From assembly GCF_042651565.1 (NCBI RefSeq), contig NZ_JBHSDF010000004.1: a stretch of DNA of 64,000 bases; one strand, 5' to 3'. The position numbers and the translations under genes are program-made. Positions 1 through 8,619 of this stretch are shown piece by piece. Position 1 is the first letter of the stretch, and the number at the start of each line of letters is the position of its first letter. A model generated the notes under the pieces. That model saw nothing but the letters and a program-made list of their open reading frames with translations, did not search any database and had not been told where the DNA came from. The stretch is from Salinispirillum marinum. GTDB taxonomy: Bacteria; Pseudomonadota; Gammaproteobacteria; Pseudomonadales; Natronospirillaceae.

Positions 1-687
1 AACGGTAAACCGATTGGTCGCCCAAATGTCCGTTTCTTTCTGGAGGTTGAGCAGAATCAAATTACCTTGTTTGTGTGCGCAGCGACTGATCTGCTCAACC
101 GCCATAGGCTCATGCTCACGATACAGGGCAACCCGTTCAGCGACATCGGGCAGTTGCAGTATTTCGTCAATACTCTTAACCCGACATTCATCAATGAGTT
201 TCATCATTAATTGATAGTTCGAAATACGGAACTCTCGAAACCGACCCAGGCCAGTTCTAGCATCCATTAAGAAATTGAGCAGCGCCCAACCGCTGGGGTA
301 AAGAATTTCATCACGCGAATATTGTGCGGCATCGCCTTTGTCCACGGCATCCATCAGATCGTCGGTGATGTTGGGGAAGCGTTCTTTACCGCCAAAATAA
401 TCATAGACAACCCGAGCCGCCGACGGGGCATCCGGGTCGATGACATGATTATCGTGCTTTTCATTGCGCAAGGTTTCGCTGAAGTGATGGTCAAACGCCA
501 TGTGGACACCGGGAACATACGGCAGATTGGTGGTAATGTCGCGTTCGGTGACCGCCACCTTGCCGTCCTGCATGTCTTTTGGGTGCACGAACAGGATGTC
601 GTGAATCATGTTCAGTTCTTTGAGCAGGGCGGCGCACACGAGCCCGTCAAAGTCACTCCGGGTGACCAGTCGGTAGGTCTCAGACAT
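1..687 (-). CDS. DHH-type phosphoesterase (exopolyphosphatase-like), 3' end outside window
   Basis: The reading frame starts with ATG at 687 behind a clear AGGAG and stays open to the window edge, so about 229 N-terminal residues are seen and the C-terminus is missing. The N-terminus reads MSETYRLVTRSDFDGLVCAA, with the D-F-D-G metal-binding motif of DHH phosphoesterases. A D-H-H signature follows near residue 76 (MAFDHHFSETLR). Proteins like this are usually labelled exopolyphosphatase in Pseudomonas-type genomes, but the substrate is generally not proven. It is probably a cytoplasmic metal-dependent phosphoesterase. The family assignment is firm, the substrate open. Confidence 0.8.
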   Translation of the reverse strand, partial: MSETYRLVTRSDFDGLVCAALLKELNMIHDILFVHPKDMQDGKVAVTERDITTNLPYVPGVHMAFDHHFSETLRNEKHDNHVIDPDAPSAARVVYDYFGGKERFPNITDDLMDAVDKGDAAQYSRDEILYPSGWALLNFLMDARTGLGRFREFRISNYQLMMKLIDECRVKSIDEILQLPDVAERVALYREHEPMAVEQISRCAHKQGNLILLNLQKETDIWATNRFTV

Positions 688-1185
688 GGTAAAACTCTCC
701 TATTAACATTGCTGCTGCTGAGTATAACCGTAACACTGTACGAGCGACGGACTTTTTCGCAGATTCAACGCACAGTATCAAGCCTGTTTTGCGGCCCAAG
801 TGACCCATCTCAAACAATTGTTGTAATCCTGCATCGTAATTTTCAATTTTTGCCCGTTCTTTCATGAATGCGACATAGGACCCATTAAGCCTTCCGGTTC
901 TGTGCCTCTTTTGTTAATAGTAGTACAGGAATGCTGATTGTGAGCGAATGAAACCACGAGTATTCCATCAACGACAACAAAAAATAACAAGAAACGCGGT
1001 CATTATGTTCAGACATCGAGGCTTCTTGGCCTTCTCCTTCAATTGCTTTTATCTCAGCGAGTGGTTCGACGAGTAGCCACCAAATCTGTTGTTTCCCAAA
1101 ACTTTCATCTTGAATTTTTGCACGGCTGACGAAACGCAACTCTGACTGGCGGGCGTTCTGCCGTGGACGACAGGAAAACCCTATC
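688..1185. other. Intergenic region between two divergent genes
   Basis: About 500 bases separate the leftward phosphoesterase from the rightward cyanophycinase and should hold both promoters. Short open frames exist on the minus strand (680-865 and 885-1223). They lack ribosome binding sites, and one runs into the cyanophycinase coding region, so I do not call them genes. I see no strong terminator or repeat here. Confidence 0.5.
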
Positions 1186-3666
1186 ATGAAAAAAATCACG
1201 CACGTTCGACGTGGGGCGATCATCTGTGCCCTAAGTTTTGCTTTGGCCGGATGTTTTCCAGAAGACGTTAAGAATGACCCGACAACCGAAACGTCGACGT
1301 TGCCGACGGGCCGGGCAACCCATGCAGCAACCTATCACGGTGCCGTGTCGACCGAGGGCGCATGGACAATCGTTGCGCAAAACCAGCTGGTGGGCGGCGC
1401 CTCTGGCGTTTGTTCAAGCGCCGGCCAGAGCGCATGCAATGACTGGTCCGCCTGGGCTGCAGCAAACCTGACCGATGATGAGCGAAATAATCAGGCCGTT
1501 GCCCCGACCGAGCCTGTGGTGTTGTCGGATGCCAAAATCGCAGCGCTGGTGGCGGATCCGGCTTGGGCCGAAGACGCAGACTTCAAAACAGGCGTCGAGT
1601 TAATTCTTAACCACCTGAAAGGTGTCCTCGAAACGGAAACCGCTGGTAATGAATACGCCGACTGGCAGGATTTCCGTGCCGCGTTCATTGCGGTAGATAA
1701 TGATGATGTTACCGATTTACCCAGTGGCGTCGATGGCGACAGCATCTGGTTTGACAGTACCTCTGCGCAATACGCGACCTTTGAGAGTCTGAAAAAAGCC
1801 GATCAGCGTTTGAATTATACGGTAACACTGGAAAAGGTGACTGCCGCAAAAGCCGTCATAGCAAATTTACCCGATGGTACACTGGATGATGACCAGACGG
1901 CCATCAACACTGTGTTGGATGCACTGGTGTCCGCTACAGGGCGGAAACAGGATGAATTGTTGGCGGCTATTCGAGCCGTGGCGTTGGAAGGCGAGCTGAT
2001 TGCGGATGGGGCAGACCTCTATGATTCCGCCTTGTCCTACCTCGTGAATGACGACAACGATGGTGACTTCTTTCGCTTGATCGATACGTTGGATGCACAA
2101 AGCTTTCTGTTGAATCAAACAGTTATCGATGCTTTGGAGGCACAAACAGGCTGGGACAGCAGCGCTCATCAAGAGCAAGTGGTGCTGATCTTGCAGCATA
2201 TGTTGGACAGTTCGGGTACGTCGTCGGTCAGTTATGAGAATACGGGCGAGGGCAATAATCGTGCGGTGTTCGGGCCAGCCTTCAAAGCGGTTGTACTTCG
2301 CGAAGGCTTTGAAAACGGGGGCCAATTGTGGAACTCCTTGTCGGCCAGTCTGCGTTACCGTCTTTTGCAGGAACTGATTGATCCCTTGGTCGACTTTACC
2401 CGGCCCGTTGAGTACGTCAGCTTGGACGACACCACCAATGGACATGCAGTAACCTTGTTAAACGACTTTGTGGCGCAAGCACGCGCAGCGGGTGGTTTGA
2501 CGGACGCGGAGCAGCCCAGAATCCTGGTCATGACATCGTCGGCTGCCAACAGTTATGAAGCAGCCGACTACTATGTAGGCATGTTTAAAGATGCCGGTGC
2601 AAACGCCGCTTGGCTGCCCTTAGATCGCGCCTACCGCGATGCGCGAGATGAGGACAACTGCAGTTGGCTGAGCGCTTATCACAGTGCTTATGCATCGGCG
2701 GCACACTTGGATATTCTATACCCGGATTATTTTGCCGCGCACCTTGATGCATGTGAAGATGGCTTGTCGGCTATGATTGCGGAAGCGGACGGGATCTACA
2801 TCAACGGCGGCGATCAAGTGCGTACCTTTGAAGCACTCGTCACTTTTGATGGGACAGTTCGGCAAAACAGTGCGGAACTCGCGCAAATTTTGGACCGTCA
2901 TGCGGCAGGTGACTTGGTCATTGGAGGAACGTCAGCCGGGGCTGCCGTGCAAGGTGGAGGCCGGTTACTGAGCACCGCCAATGTGAACCCAATGATAACC
3001 GCGGGCTCCCCGCATGCCATTCTCAAAAACGGCTACAATGCAGATTCCACTGAGTTAACCGGTGGTATGGGCGTTTTCTCTTGGGGCGTTACCGATACAC
3101 ACTTTTCCGAACGGGCGCGCGAAACGCGGCTGATTCGCTTGTTGGATCATGCGGATGTTCGGCTAGGTTTTGGCGTGGATGAAACGACCGCCTTGAATGT
3201 ACGCCATGAAGAAAATACCGCAGAAGAACGTCGGGTCGTAATGACGGTTTCCGGTCAGTCAGGCGTGTTTGTGGTGGACTACGCTACCGCGCAAACCGTT
3301 GCTGACGCGCCGTTTGAAACGCGCCATGTCACCACACACTACCTGCATCAAGGCGATCAGCTTGTATGGTATCCCGCAACAGAAACCTATGACATCTACT
3401 TCAGCTCCGATCGTACCGCTTTAAACGTGGGCGCAGCGAACTCAGATGTATCCACGGACGATGTGCTGTACCAAACCGATTATCGCGATTTAACCCGAGC
3501 GATGTTCAATGCCGAAGCCGCTGAAGCGACGGGGACTTCTTACGAATCCGATCCACAATATCAAGTGCAGTTGCGTGCGACCCAGAAAACGCGGGCCTAC
3601 AAGCTCGAAAATCAGATCAGCTATGCGTATGTCGAAGTCGACATTTCACACAACAACGCACAGTAG
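1186..3666 (+). CDS. Cyanophycinase-like lipoprotein (peptidase S51 family) with long N-terminal extension
   Basis: Predicted to hydrolyse cyanophycin (a multi-L-arginyl-poly-aspartate polymer) to beta-Asp-Arg dipeptides outside the cytoplasm. The N-terminus has a lipoprotein signal peptide ending in L-A-G-C (Cys23), so the protein should be envelope-anchored. The S51 domain occupies about residues 440-740. It shows INGGDQVR (near 545), the serine nucleophile in GGTSAGA (Ser583), DTHFSERARETR (His with three arginines) and GFGVDETTA (glutamate). Relative to the cytoplasmic cyanophycinase CphB, as I remember it, the glutamine before the active-site histidine is threonine here. At 826 residues it is about twice the usual length; residues 30-430 match nothing I recognise. 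Start ATG follows AGGAAAA. A hairpin terminator lies 67 bases downstream, so it is probably monocistronic. No cyanophycin synthetase lies in the window, which suggests scavenging. Confidence 0.85.
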   Translation: MKKITHVRRGAIICALSFALAGCFPEDVKNDPTTETSTLPTGRATHAATYHGAVSTEGAWTIVAQNQLVGGASGVCSSAGQSACNDWSAWAAANLTDDERNNQAVAPTEPVVLSDAKIAALVADPAWAEDADFKTGVELILNHLKGVLETETAGNEYADWQDFRAAFIAVDNDDVTDLPSGVDGDSIWFDSTSAQYATFESLKKADQRLNYTVTLEKVTAAKAVIANLPDGTLDDDQTAINTVLDALVSATGRKQDELLAAIRAVALEGELIADGADLYDSALSYLVNDDNDGDFFRLIDTLDAQSFLLNQTVIDALEAQTGWDSSAHQEQVVLILQHMLDSSGTSSVSYENTGEGNNRAVFGPAFKAVVLREGFENGGQLWNSLSASLRYRLLQELIDPLVDFTRPVEYVSLDDTTNGHAVTLLNDFVAQARAAGGLTDAEQPRILVMTSSAANSYEAADYYVGMFKDAGANAAWLPLDRAYRDARDEDNCSWLSAYHSAYASAAHLDILYPDYFAAHLDACEDGLSAMIAEADGIYINGGDQVRTFEALVTFDGTVRQNSAELAQILDRHAAGDLVIGGTSAGAAVQGGGRLLSTANVNPMITAGSPHAILKNGYNADSTELTGGMGVFSWGVTDTHFSERARETRLIRLLDHADVRLGFGVDETTALNVRHEENTAEERRVVMTVSGQSGVFVVDYATAQTVADAPFETRHVTTHYLHQGDQLVWYPATETYDIYFSSDRTALNVGAANSDVSTDDVLYQTDYRDLTRAMFNAEAAEATGTSYESDPQYQVQLRATQKTRAYKLENQISYAYVEVDISHNNAQ

Positions 3667-3732
3667 CAGCATCATACCGGCTATCGGGGCTGAAAACCCC
3701 GCAGCCTAAGTGCATCAACGTCTGCGTGTTTT

Positions 3733-3754
3733 GCCTCCTTCGGGAGGCTTTTTT
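3733..3754 (+). terminator. Rho-independent terminator after the cyanophycinase gene
   Basis: A 6-bp GC-rich stem (gcctcc / ggaggc) closed by a stable ttcg tetraloop is followed directly by a run of T. It lies 67 bases after the stop codon of the rightward lipoprotein gene. Confidence 0.9.
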
Positions 3755-3785
3755 ATGGAAAGTGGCTTATGCGGGCTTTCGGGGT

Positions 3786-3853
3786 ATGGCTACGGCGCTT
3801 CACAGCAGGCCGGAAGGCGCGCCTTTAGGCAAACGCCCGACGCCCTGCACAAC
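3786..3853. repeat. Dispersed repeat, copy 1
   Basis: About 68 bases centred on ggcaggccggaaggcgcgcc-type sequence. A second copy at 41688-41756 is nearly identical in its core (cggcgcttcac, gcaggccggaaggcgcgcctt) and diverges toward the ends. Both copies are intergenic. The rich partial palindromes suggest a REP/MITE-like element. Two copies in one window imply more in the genome. Confidence 0.7.
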
Positions 3854-3941
3854 CTTTAAGTCAGACAGCTTAAGAGCAATTTCCGAGGCGCAGATGCCAG
3901 TAATCCAGTAGTGGAGGGAAAATTCAATCACCAGAAACAAC

Positions 3942-3964
3942 AAAGCCGACACTGGGTCGGCTTT
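3942..3964. terminator. Possible terminator hairpin
   Basis: A 9-bp stem (aaagccgac / gtcggcttt) is nested in a looser outer pairing of aacaac with gttgtt, followed by a T-rich stretch. It could be a second terminator, but no gene ends just upstream on the plus strand. Confidence 0.4.
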
Positions 3965-4345
3965 CATCGAAGGATCGTTGTTGTTTTTATTGTCGTCCGA
4001 TATACAAAGCCTTGTTGTTATTTTTAGGCGGCTTCGCTGTCTATAGGCTCGGTTGTTATTTTTGTTTTAGAGCGTGCGATATCTTCATCAGATACACGCC
4101 ATAATGATTGCATGTGTTGTGCCAGAAAATTAAAAGCCATGTAAAACAATGGTTTATGTGATTTTCTATAGGAGGTCAGCCATTTTTCATCACATTTCTG
4201 TTACCAATGGAAACCTGAAGGTGTGTTCTTTGGTAACAAATTCTTCGTACGGTAAAACAGCGTTTGGAATTTTCGCGGTTCTGGGAATCCAATATCAAGG
4301 TTACACTGTACTGCACCACTACAGTCTAAAGGATCGCTCGACGCT

Positions 4346-4966
4346 ATGACCGCCATGATTCGTCATTCTTTACAAGATATCTCCGCCATGCGTTCCCGTT
4401 ACCGGGCGCAATTGATTAATGCCATGAGTGGCATCAAGGGCGTGCACTTGGTGGGCAGTCGCTCGGCGGCCGGAACTGAAAACCTGGCCGTGTTTAATTC
4501 GGTCATGCATGTGGGAGCCGACCCCGCGGCGATGGCCGTGTTGTTTCGCCCCCTGACAGTACAGCGAGATACCTACGACAATATAAAAGAAACCGGCAGC
4601 TTTACCCTCAATTTATTCACGGTGGACATGGTGGATGCGGCGCATCAAACCAGTGCGAAGTACCCGTCTGAAACGTCCGAGTTCGCTGCAACCGGGCTAA
4701 CGCCAGAATACAGCGATCTTTGTATCGCGCCCTATGTGAAAGAAAGTCCGATTCGCATTGGTTTATCGTTCGCGGAGGAACATACGTTGGACATTAACGG
4801 TACGGTGTTGGTGGTGGGCCGGGTGGATGAATTGTGGCTACCGGAACACGCGATGCAGGAAGACGGTTGGATTGCCCTGGACGACTATGGCATTGTCAGT
4901 GTGGCGGGGCTGGATACTTATTACCAAGGTAAAATGCTGGCGCGCAAACCCTATGCGCAACCTTAA
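4346..4966 (+). CDS. Flavin reductase-like domain protein
   Basis: A 206-residue cytoplasmic protein of the flavin reductase-like (flavoredoxin, FMN-binding split barrel) type. Features supporting this are the N-terminal block GVHLVGSRSAAGTENLAVFN, which fits the FMN-binding loop, the middle LFRPLTVQRDTYDNIKETG segment, and the late hydrophobic strand ending in VVGRVDELW. Members bind FMN and reduce flavins or act as small oxidoreductases; the substrate cannot be read here. The ATG follows AAGGA at a suitable distance; a second in-frame ATG lies three codons later. It stands alone, 81 bases before the ynj operon, with no terminator visible between them. Confidence 0.8.
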   Translation: MTAMIRHSLQDISAMRSRYRAQLINAMSGIKGVHLVGSRSAAGTENLAVFNSVMHVGADPAAMAVLFRPLTVQRDTYDNIKETGSFTLNLFTVDMVDAAHQTSAKYPSETSEFAATGLTPEYSDLCIAPYVKESPIRIGLSFAEEHTLDINGTVLVVGRVDELWLPEHAMQEDGWIALDDYGIVSVAGLDTYYQGKMLARKPYAQP

Positions 4967-5047
4967 TACGTTTGGGAACTATTGATCGTAAGAGCGGTCT
5001 GATCAACATGGAGCGTCGATGACGCACAATGCCACTGGGAGATAATA

Positions 5048-6241
5048 ATGAAGAGAAAGGTCATATTGGGAGTGTTACTGAGTGCTTGGATGGCCGGATT
5101 GGCGAACGCTCAAGTGAGTTGGGATGAAACACTGGAACGCGCCCGCGGTCAGGAAGTGTATTTCAATGCATGGGGCGGTAGTGAAGCCATTAACGACTAT
5201 ATCCTGTGGGCAGCCGATGAAGTGCGCCAGCGGTATGGCATTCGTTTGGAGCATGTAAAAGCCGATGCGGGCGATGTGGTGAGCCGCGTACTGGCGGAAA
5301 AAGCGGCCGGTAGAACCAACAATGGTACGGTCGACTTGGTATGGATTAATGGTGAAAACTTCGCCGCAATGAAAGAGCAGGGCCTGTTGCGTGAACCTTG
5401 GACACAACAACTGCCGAACTATCGTTACGTGGATGAAGAAAACAAACCCACGGTGCTGATGGACTTCTCGACCCCGGTTGACCATATGGAGGCTCCTTGG
5501 GGCATGGCGCAGTTGGTTTTTATGTATGACTCGCGTCGAGTTAGTCAACCGCCGCGTTCGATGACGGAGATGCTGACCTTTGCTCAAAGCAACCCCGGCC
5601 GAGTGACCTATCCGGCGCCACCGAGCTTTTTTGGCACGACATTTTTAAAACAAGCTTTGTATGAATTGACGCCCGACCCGAGCGTGTTAGCACGGTCAAC
5701 CGATGGCGTCGATGTGGCCATGGTAACGCAGCCCTTGTGGGATTTCCTTGATGATCTGCATGCCGTGGCTTGGCAGAATGGCCGCACGTTTCCTGGTGAT
5801 GCACCTGAAATGAAACAACTGTTGAACGATGGTGCTGTGTTAATTTCATTGTCGTTCAACCCCAATGATGCAGCCAATGCCATTGCTTTAGGCGAATTAC
5901 CACCGACCGTGCGAACTTATGTACATAGCGGCGGTACCATCGGTAATACGCACTTTGTTGCTATCCCATTCAATGCTCGTGCCTCGGAGGCTGCGATGGT
6001 GGTCGCGAATTTCTTGCTGTCACCTGAAGCACAAGCACGCAAAGCAGACCCAGCCATTTGGGGTGACCCGACGGTATTGAGCCTGGAAAAAATGACCATG
6101 GAGCAGCAGCGCTGGTTTGCCGACATTGAGGTTGGTCCGGCCACACTAACCAGCGAGGAACTTGCCGCGGTGTTGCCGGAGCCTCATGCGAGCTGGGTGA
6201 GCTTTCTAGAACAGGAGTGGCAAAACCGCTACGCACGATGA
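5048..6241 (+). CDS. ynjB: ABC transporter periplasmic substrate-binding protein, YnjB family
   Basis: A 397-residue secreted solute-binding protein. The N-terminus (MKRKVILGVLLSAWMAGLANA) is a signal peptide with probable cleavage after ANA. The mature part has the YnjB/thiamine-binding-like fold pattern, with VYFNAWGGSEAINDYI near residue 37 and LVWINGENFAAMKEQGLL near residue 98. GGGAG precedes the ATG. It is first in a ynjB-ynjC-ynjD set whose order matches Escherichia coli; its stop codon overlaps the start of the permease gene. The transported substrate of the Ynj system is not established. I place it in the periplasm as the ligand receptor of the importer. Confidence 0.87.
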   Translation: MKRKVILGVLLSAWMAGLANAQVSWDETLERARGQEVYFNAWGGSEAINDYILWAADEVRQRYGIRLEHVKADAGDVVSRVLAEKAAGRTNNGTVDLVWINGENFAAMKEQGLLREPWTQQLPNYRYVDEENKPTVLMDFSTPVDHMEAPWGMAQLVFMYDSRRVSQPPRSMTEMLTFAQSNPGRVTYPAPPSFFGTTFLKQALYELTPDPSVLARSTDGVDVAMVTQPLWDFLDDLHAVAWQNGRTFPGDAPEMKQLLNDGAVLISLSFNPNDAANAIALGELPPTVRTYVHSGGTIGNTHFVAIPFNARASEAAMVVANFLLSPEAQARKADPAIWGDPTVLSLEKMTMEQQRWFADIEVGPATLTSEELAAVLPEPHASWVSFLEQEWQNRYAR

Positions 6242-7959
6242 TAGGGACTGAACGCTCGACCTTGCGTCGTTGGTTAGCCGTTTTTCCGTGGTTGACGGGC
6301 GCCATCTTTGTGCTCCCGGTCTTGATTGGTTTGATTGGAACCTGGTTACCTGCTTGGGGGATATTACCCGTTTTGGGGGGCGACCAGGTGACCTTGGCGC
6401 ATTGGGCTTACTTGTTCAGTCATCCCAGTGTCCCTAAGGCCATAGGCTTAACGTTACTGACGGCGGGCGGCTCCAGTCTGCTCGCCCTAGTGCTTGCGCT
6501 ATGCGTGTTGAGTGTGACTTGGCGTTCACGCAGCCTCAAGCTGCTACGGCGTTGGCTGTCCTTACTGTTGGCCGTACCTCATGCGGCCTTTGCTATTGGC
6601 ATGCTGGCCTTACTGGCCCCCAGTGGCTGGCTACTGAAACTCATCAGCCCAATATTTACCGGCTTTGATCTGCCTCCACTTTGGGTAACCGTGAATGACC
6701 CTATGGGGTTGAGTCTGTTGGTGGTGCTCACGCTGAAAGAAATGCCATTCTTGTTGTTTATGGCACTGGCTGCCCTGAATCAGCTACAGGTAGACAAAAC
6801 CTTGCGTACGGGACGCAGTCTCGGATACCAAGAGCCGGTGATTTGGTGGCGCGTGTTGATTCCGCAACTGCTCCCGTTATTACGTTTACCCATGTTTGCG
6901 GTGTTGGCGTATGGTATTTCGGTGGTCGACATGGCCATGATTCTGGGTCCCAACGCACCACCGACCTTAGCGGTGTTGGTACATCGCTGGTTTCTGGATG
7001 CCAACATTGTGTTACGTTTTCCGGGCAGTGCCGGGGCTACGTTGTTGTTTGCCCTGACTTTGGGGTGTCTGGTCATTTGGTGGCTTTGTGAACGGCTGGT
7101 GCTGAGAGGCTTGCGGTTCGGGCTGCGCAGCGGGCGTCGGCGTATGTCATTGGGTGGCTTGCGCAGTCTGGCCTTAGGTACCAATGTCGTGCTTGTGGCC
7201 TCGGCCATAGGCGCCTTTCTGGTACTCATTGTTTGGAGCGTTGCCTTTCGCTGGAGCTTTCCCGATGCCTTGCCCAGTGCTTACAGCGCGCGCTTCTGGC
7301 TTCGCGGGTGGCAGCAATTGATGGATCCGTTTTGGTTAACGGTGATCACGGGCATGGCCGCCGCCCTGATTGGCTTAGTGTTGGTGGTGGGTTGTCTGGA
7401 ACATGAAGTTACCTTAAGGCGCATCCGACCGAATTTTCATGATCCACGTACTCTTTGGTTGATCTACATTCCATTAATTGTGCCGCAAATTGCCTTCTTG
7501 TTTGGTATTCAGGTATTTCTCGTGCGCACGTCATTGGATGGTCGCTGGTTAACCCTCTTATGGTCACATTTAATGTTCGTGGTGCCCTATGTGTTTTTAA
7601 GCCTTGCGGGACCTTATCGCAGTTTTGATGATCGGTATTTACGCCAAGCTGCCGTGTTGTCGGGCTCAGAGTGGCGGGCGTTATGGCGCATTAAATGGCC
7701 CATGTTGCTGCGGCCCTTGTGTTATGTGTTGGCGCTTGGGTTTGCCGTCAGTCTGGCGCAATATCTTCCGACGTTGTATGTCGGTGCCGGGCGTTTTTCT
7801 ACCTTAACCACGGAAACCGTGAACATCGCCAGTGGCGGTGACCGGCGTATCGTTGCCGTCTATGCTTTGGTGCAGTGGCTGGTGCCCTTGGTGATCTATT
7901 CTTTGGCTCTACTGATTCCGGCGTGGCGTTTTCGGCACCGCCGGTCGATGCAAATATAG
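6238..7959 (+). CDS. ynjC: ABC transporter permease with two fused membrane domains, YnjC family
   Basis: A roughly 573-residue inner-membrane protein with about 12 hydrophobic segments in two homologous halves (about 15-285 and 315-570), like the fused permeases YnjC and ThiP. Each half carries an EAA-like cytoplasmic loop near its end (TGRSLGYQEPVIWWRVLIPQ in the first, AVLSGSEWRALWRIKWPMLL in the second) for docking to the ATPase. I chose the ATG at 6238 because it forms an ATGA overlap with the ynjB stop; an in-frame GTG at 6217 is the alternative. The ATPase gene follows after 18 bases. Confidence 0.87.
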   Translation: MIGTERSTLRRWLAVFPWLTGAIFVLPVLIGLIGTWLPAWGILPVLGGDQVTLAHWAYLFSHPSVPKAIGLTLLTAGGSSLLALVLALCVLSVTWRSRSLKLLRRWLSLLLAVPHAAFAIGMLALLAPSGWLLKLISPIFTGFDLPPLWVTVNDPMGLSLLVVLTLKEMPFLLFMALAALNQLQVDKTLRTGRSLGYQEPVIWWRVLIPQLLPLLRLPMFAVLAYGISVVDMAMILGPNAPPTLAVLVHRWFLDANIVLRFPGSAGATLLFALTLGCLVIWWLCERLVLRGLRFGLRSGRRRMSLGGLRSLALGTNVVLVASAIGAFLVLIVWSVAFRWSFPDALPSAYSARFWLRGWQQLMDPFWLTVITGMAAALIGLVLVVGCLEHEVTLRRIRPNFHDPRTLWLIYIPLIVPQIAFLFGIQVFLVRTSLDGRWLTLLWSHLMFVVPYVFLSLAGPYRSFDDRYLRQAAVLSGSEWRALWRIKWPMLLRPLCYVLALGFAVSLAQYLPTLYVGAGRFSTLTTETVNIASGGDRRIVAVYALVQWLVPLVIYSLALLIPAWRFRHRRSMQI

Positions 7960-7977
7960 GGATAATGAGAGCAGTCT

Positions 7978-8619
7978 ATGTTGCAATTGAATGATGTAGA
8001 AATACGGCGTGCCGGAAACAGGCTGTTTCCGCCAGTGAATGTACAAGTGCATGCGGGCGAGGTGTTGTCGGTGATGGGTCCTAGCGGTTGCGGGAAGTCC
8101 ACGCTGTTGTCTGCCATTGTGGGCGATATGGCACCGGTATTTGCGTTTTCCGGGGCTGTGTTGTGCCACGACCAACGCGTGGATGTGCTGCCCATGGAGC
8201 AGCGCAAGATTGGCTTGTTGTACCAGGACGATTTGTTGTTTCCCCACCTCAATGTGTCGGAAAACCTTTGTTTCGCCTTGCCTGCCGGGTTGTCCCGAGC
8301 GGCCCAGCAGGAACGTATTCGTAACGCCCTGGCGGAGGCTGACCTGGTTGGGTTTGAGTCGCGTGATATAGCGACCTTATCGGGTGGTCAGCGGGCGCGC
8401 GTCAGCGTTTTGCGGTGCTTACTGGCGGAACCCAAAGCCGTACTGCTTGATGAACCTTTCAGTCGCTTGGATGTGACGTTGCGTGGACAGTTTCGGGACT
8501 GGGTGTTTACCGAGTTACGGCAGCGCCAAGTGCCGGTCATATTGGTCACCCACGATGCGGCCGATTGTCCTTCCGGGCATCGGTACGATTTGCTGACAGG
8601 AGTGCAGACAGCATGCTAG
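7978..8619 (+). CDS. ynjD: ABC transporter ATP-binding protein, YnjD family
   Basis: A 213-residue cytoplasmic ATPase that should power the YnjBC importer. Walker A is GPSGCGKST (residues 34-42), the Q-loop lies around LLYQDD, the ABC signature is LSGGQRARV, Walker B is AVLLDEPF and the H-loop is LVTHDAAD. It lacks any C-terminal regulatory domain, as expected for this short subfamily. Its last codons overlap the start of the CDP-alcohol phosphatidyltransferase gene by seven bases, so the two are translated together. Confidence 0.9.
   Translation: MLQLNDVEIRRAGNRLFPPVNVQVHAGEVLSVMGPSGCGKSTLLSAIVGDMAPVFAFSGAVLCHDQRVDVLPMEQRKIGLLYQDDLLFPHLNVSENLCFALPAGLSRAAQQERIRNALAEADLVGFESRDIATLSGGQRARVSVLRCLLAEPKAVLLDEPFSRLDVTLRGQFRDWVFTELRQRQVPVILVTHDAADCPSGHRYDLLTGVQTAC

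Larger units (their letters stand above)
3667..4345. other. Long intergenic region with terminator, dispersed repeat and T-rich motifs
   Basis: About 680 bases without a supported gene. It holds the cyanophycinase terminator, one copy of a repeat found again at 41688-41756, and a second hairpin at 3942-3964. Three similar T-rich stretches of the form ttgtt(g/a)ttttt lie near 3977, 4012 and 4051. The end should contain the promoter of the flavin reductase-like gene. Short open frames at 3726-3911 and 4149-4349 have no codon or motif support. Confidence 0.5.

Noticed and set aside
680..865. A 61-codon open frame on the minus strand upstream of the partial phosphoesterase
   Set aside because: No ribosome site and no recognisable domain; it overlaps the start of the real gene, so it is more likely leader sequence.
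885..1223. A 112-codon minus-strand open frame overlapping the cyanophycinase start
   Set aside because: It runs into the coding region of a well-supported gene and has no ribosome site. Part of it (around 1000-1130) reads somewhat protein-like and could be a decayed gene, but I cannot support that.
4149..4349. A 66-codon open frame before the flavin reductase-like gene, beginning MVYVIF like a frame at 54302
   Set aside because: The similarity is limited to about eight codons and neither frame has a domain or conserved context.
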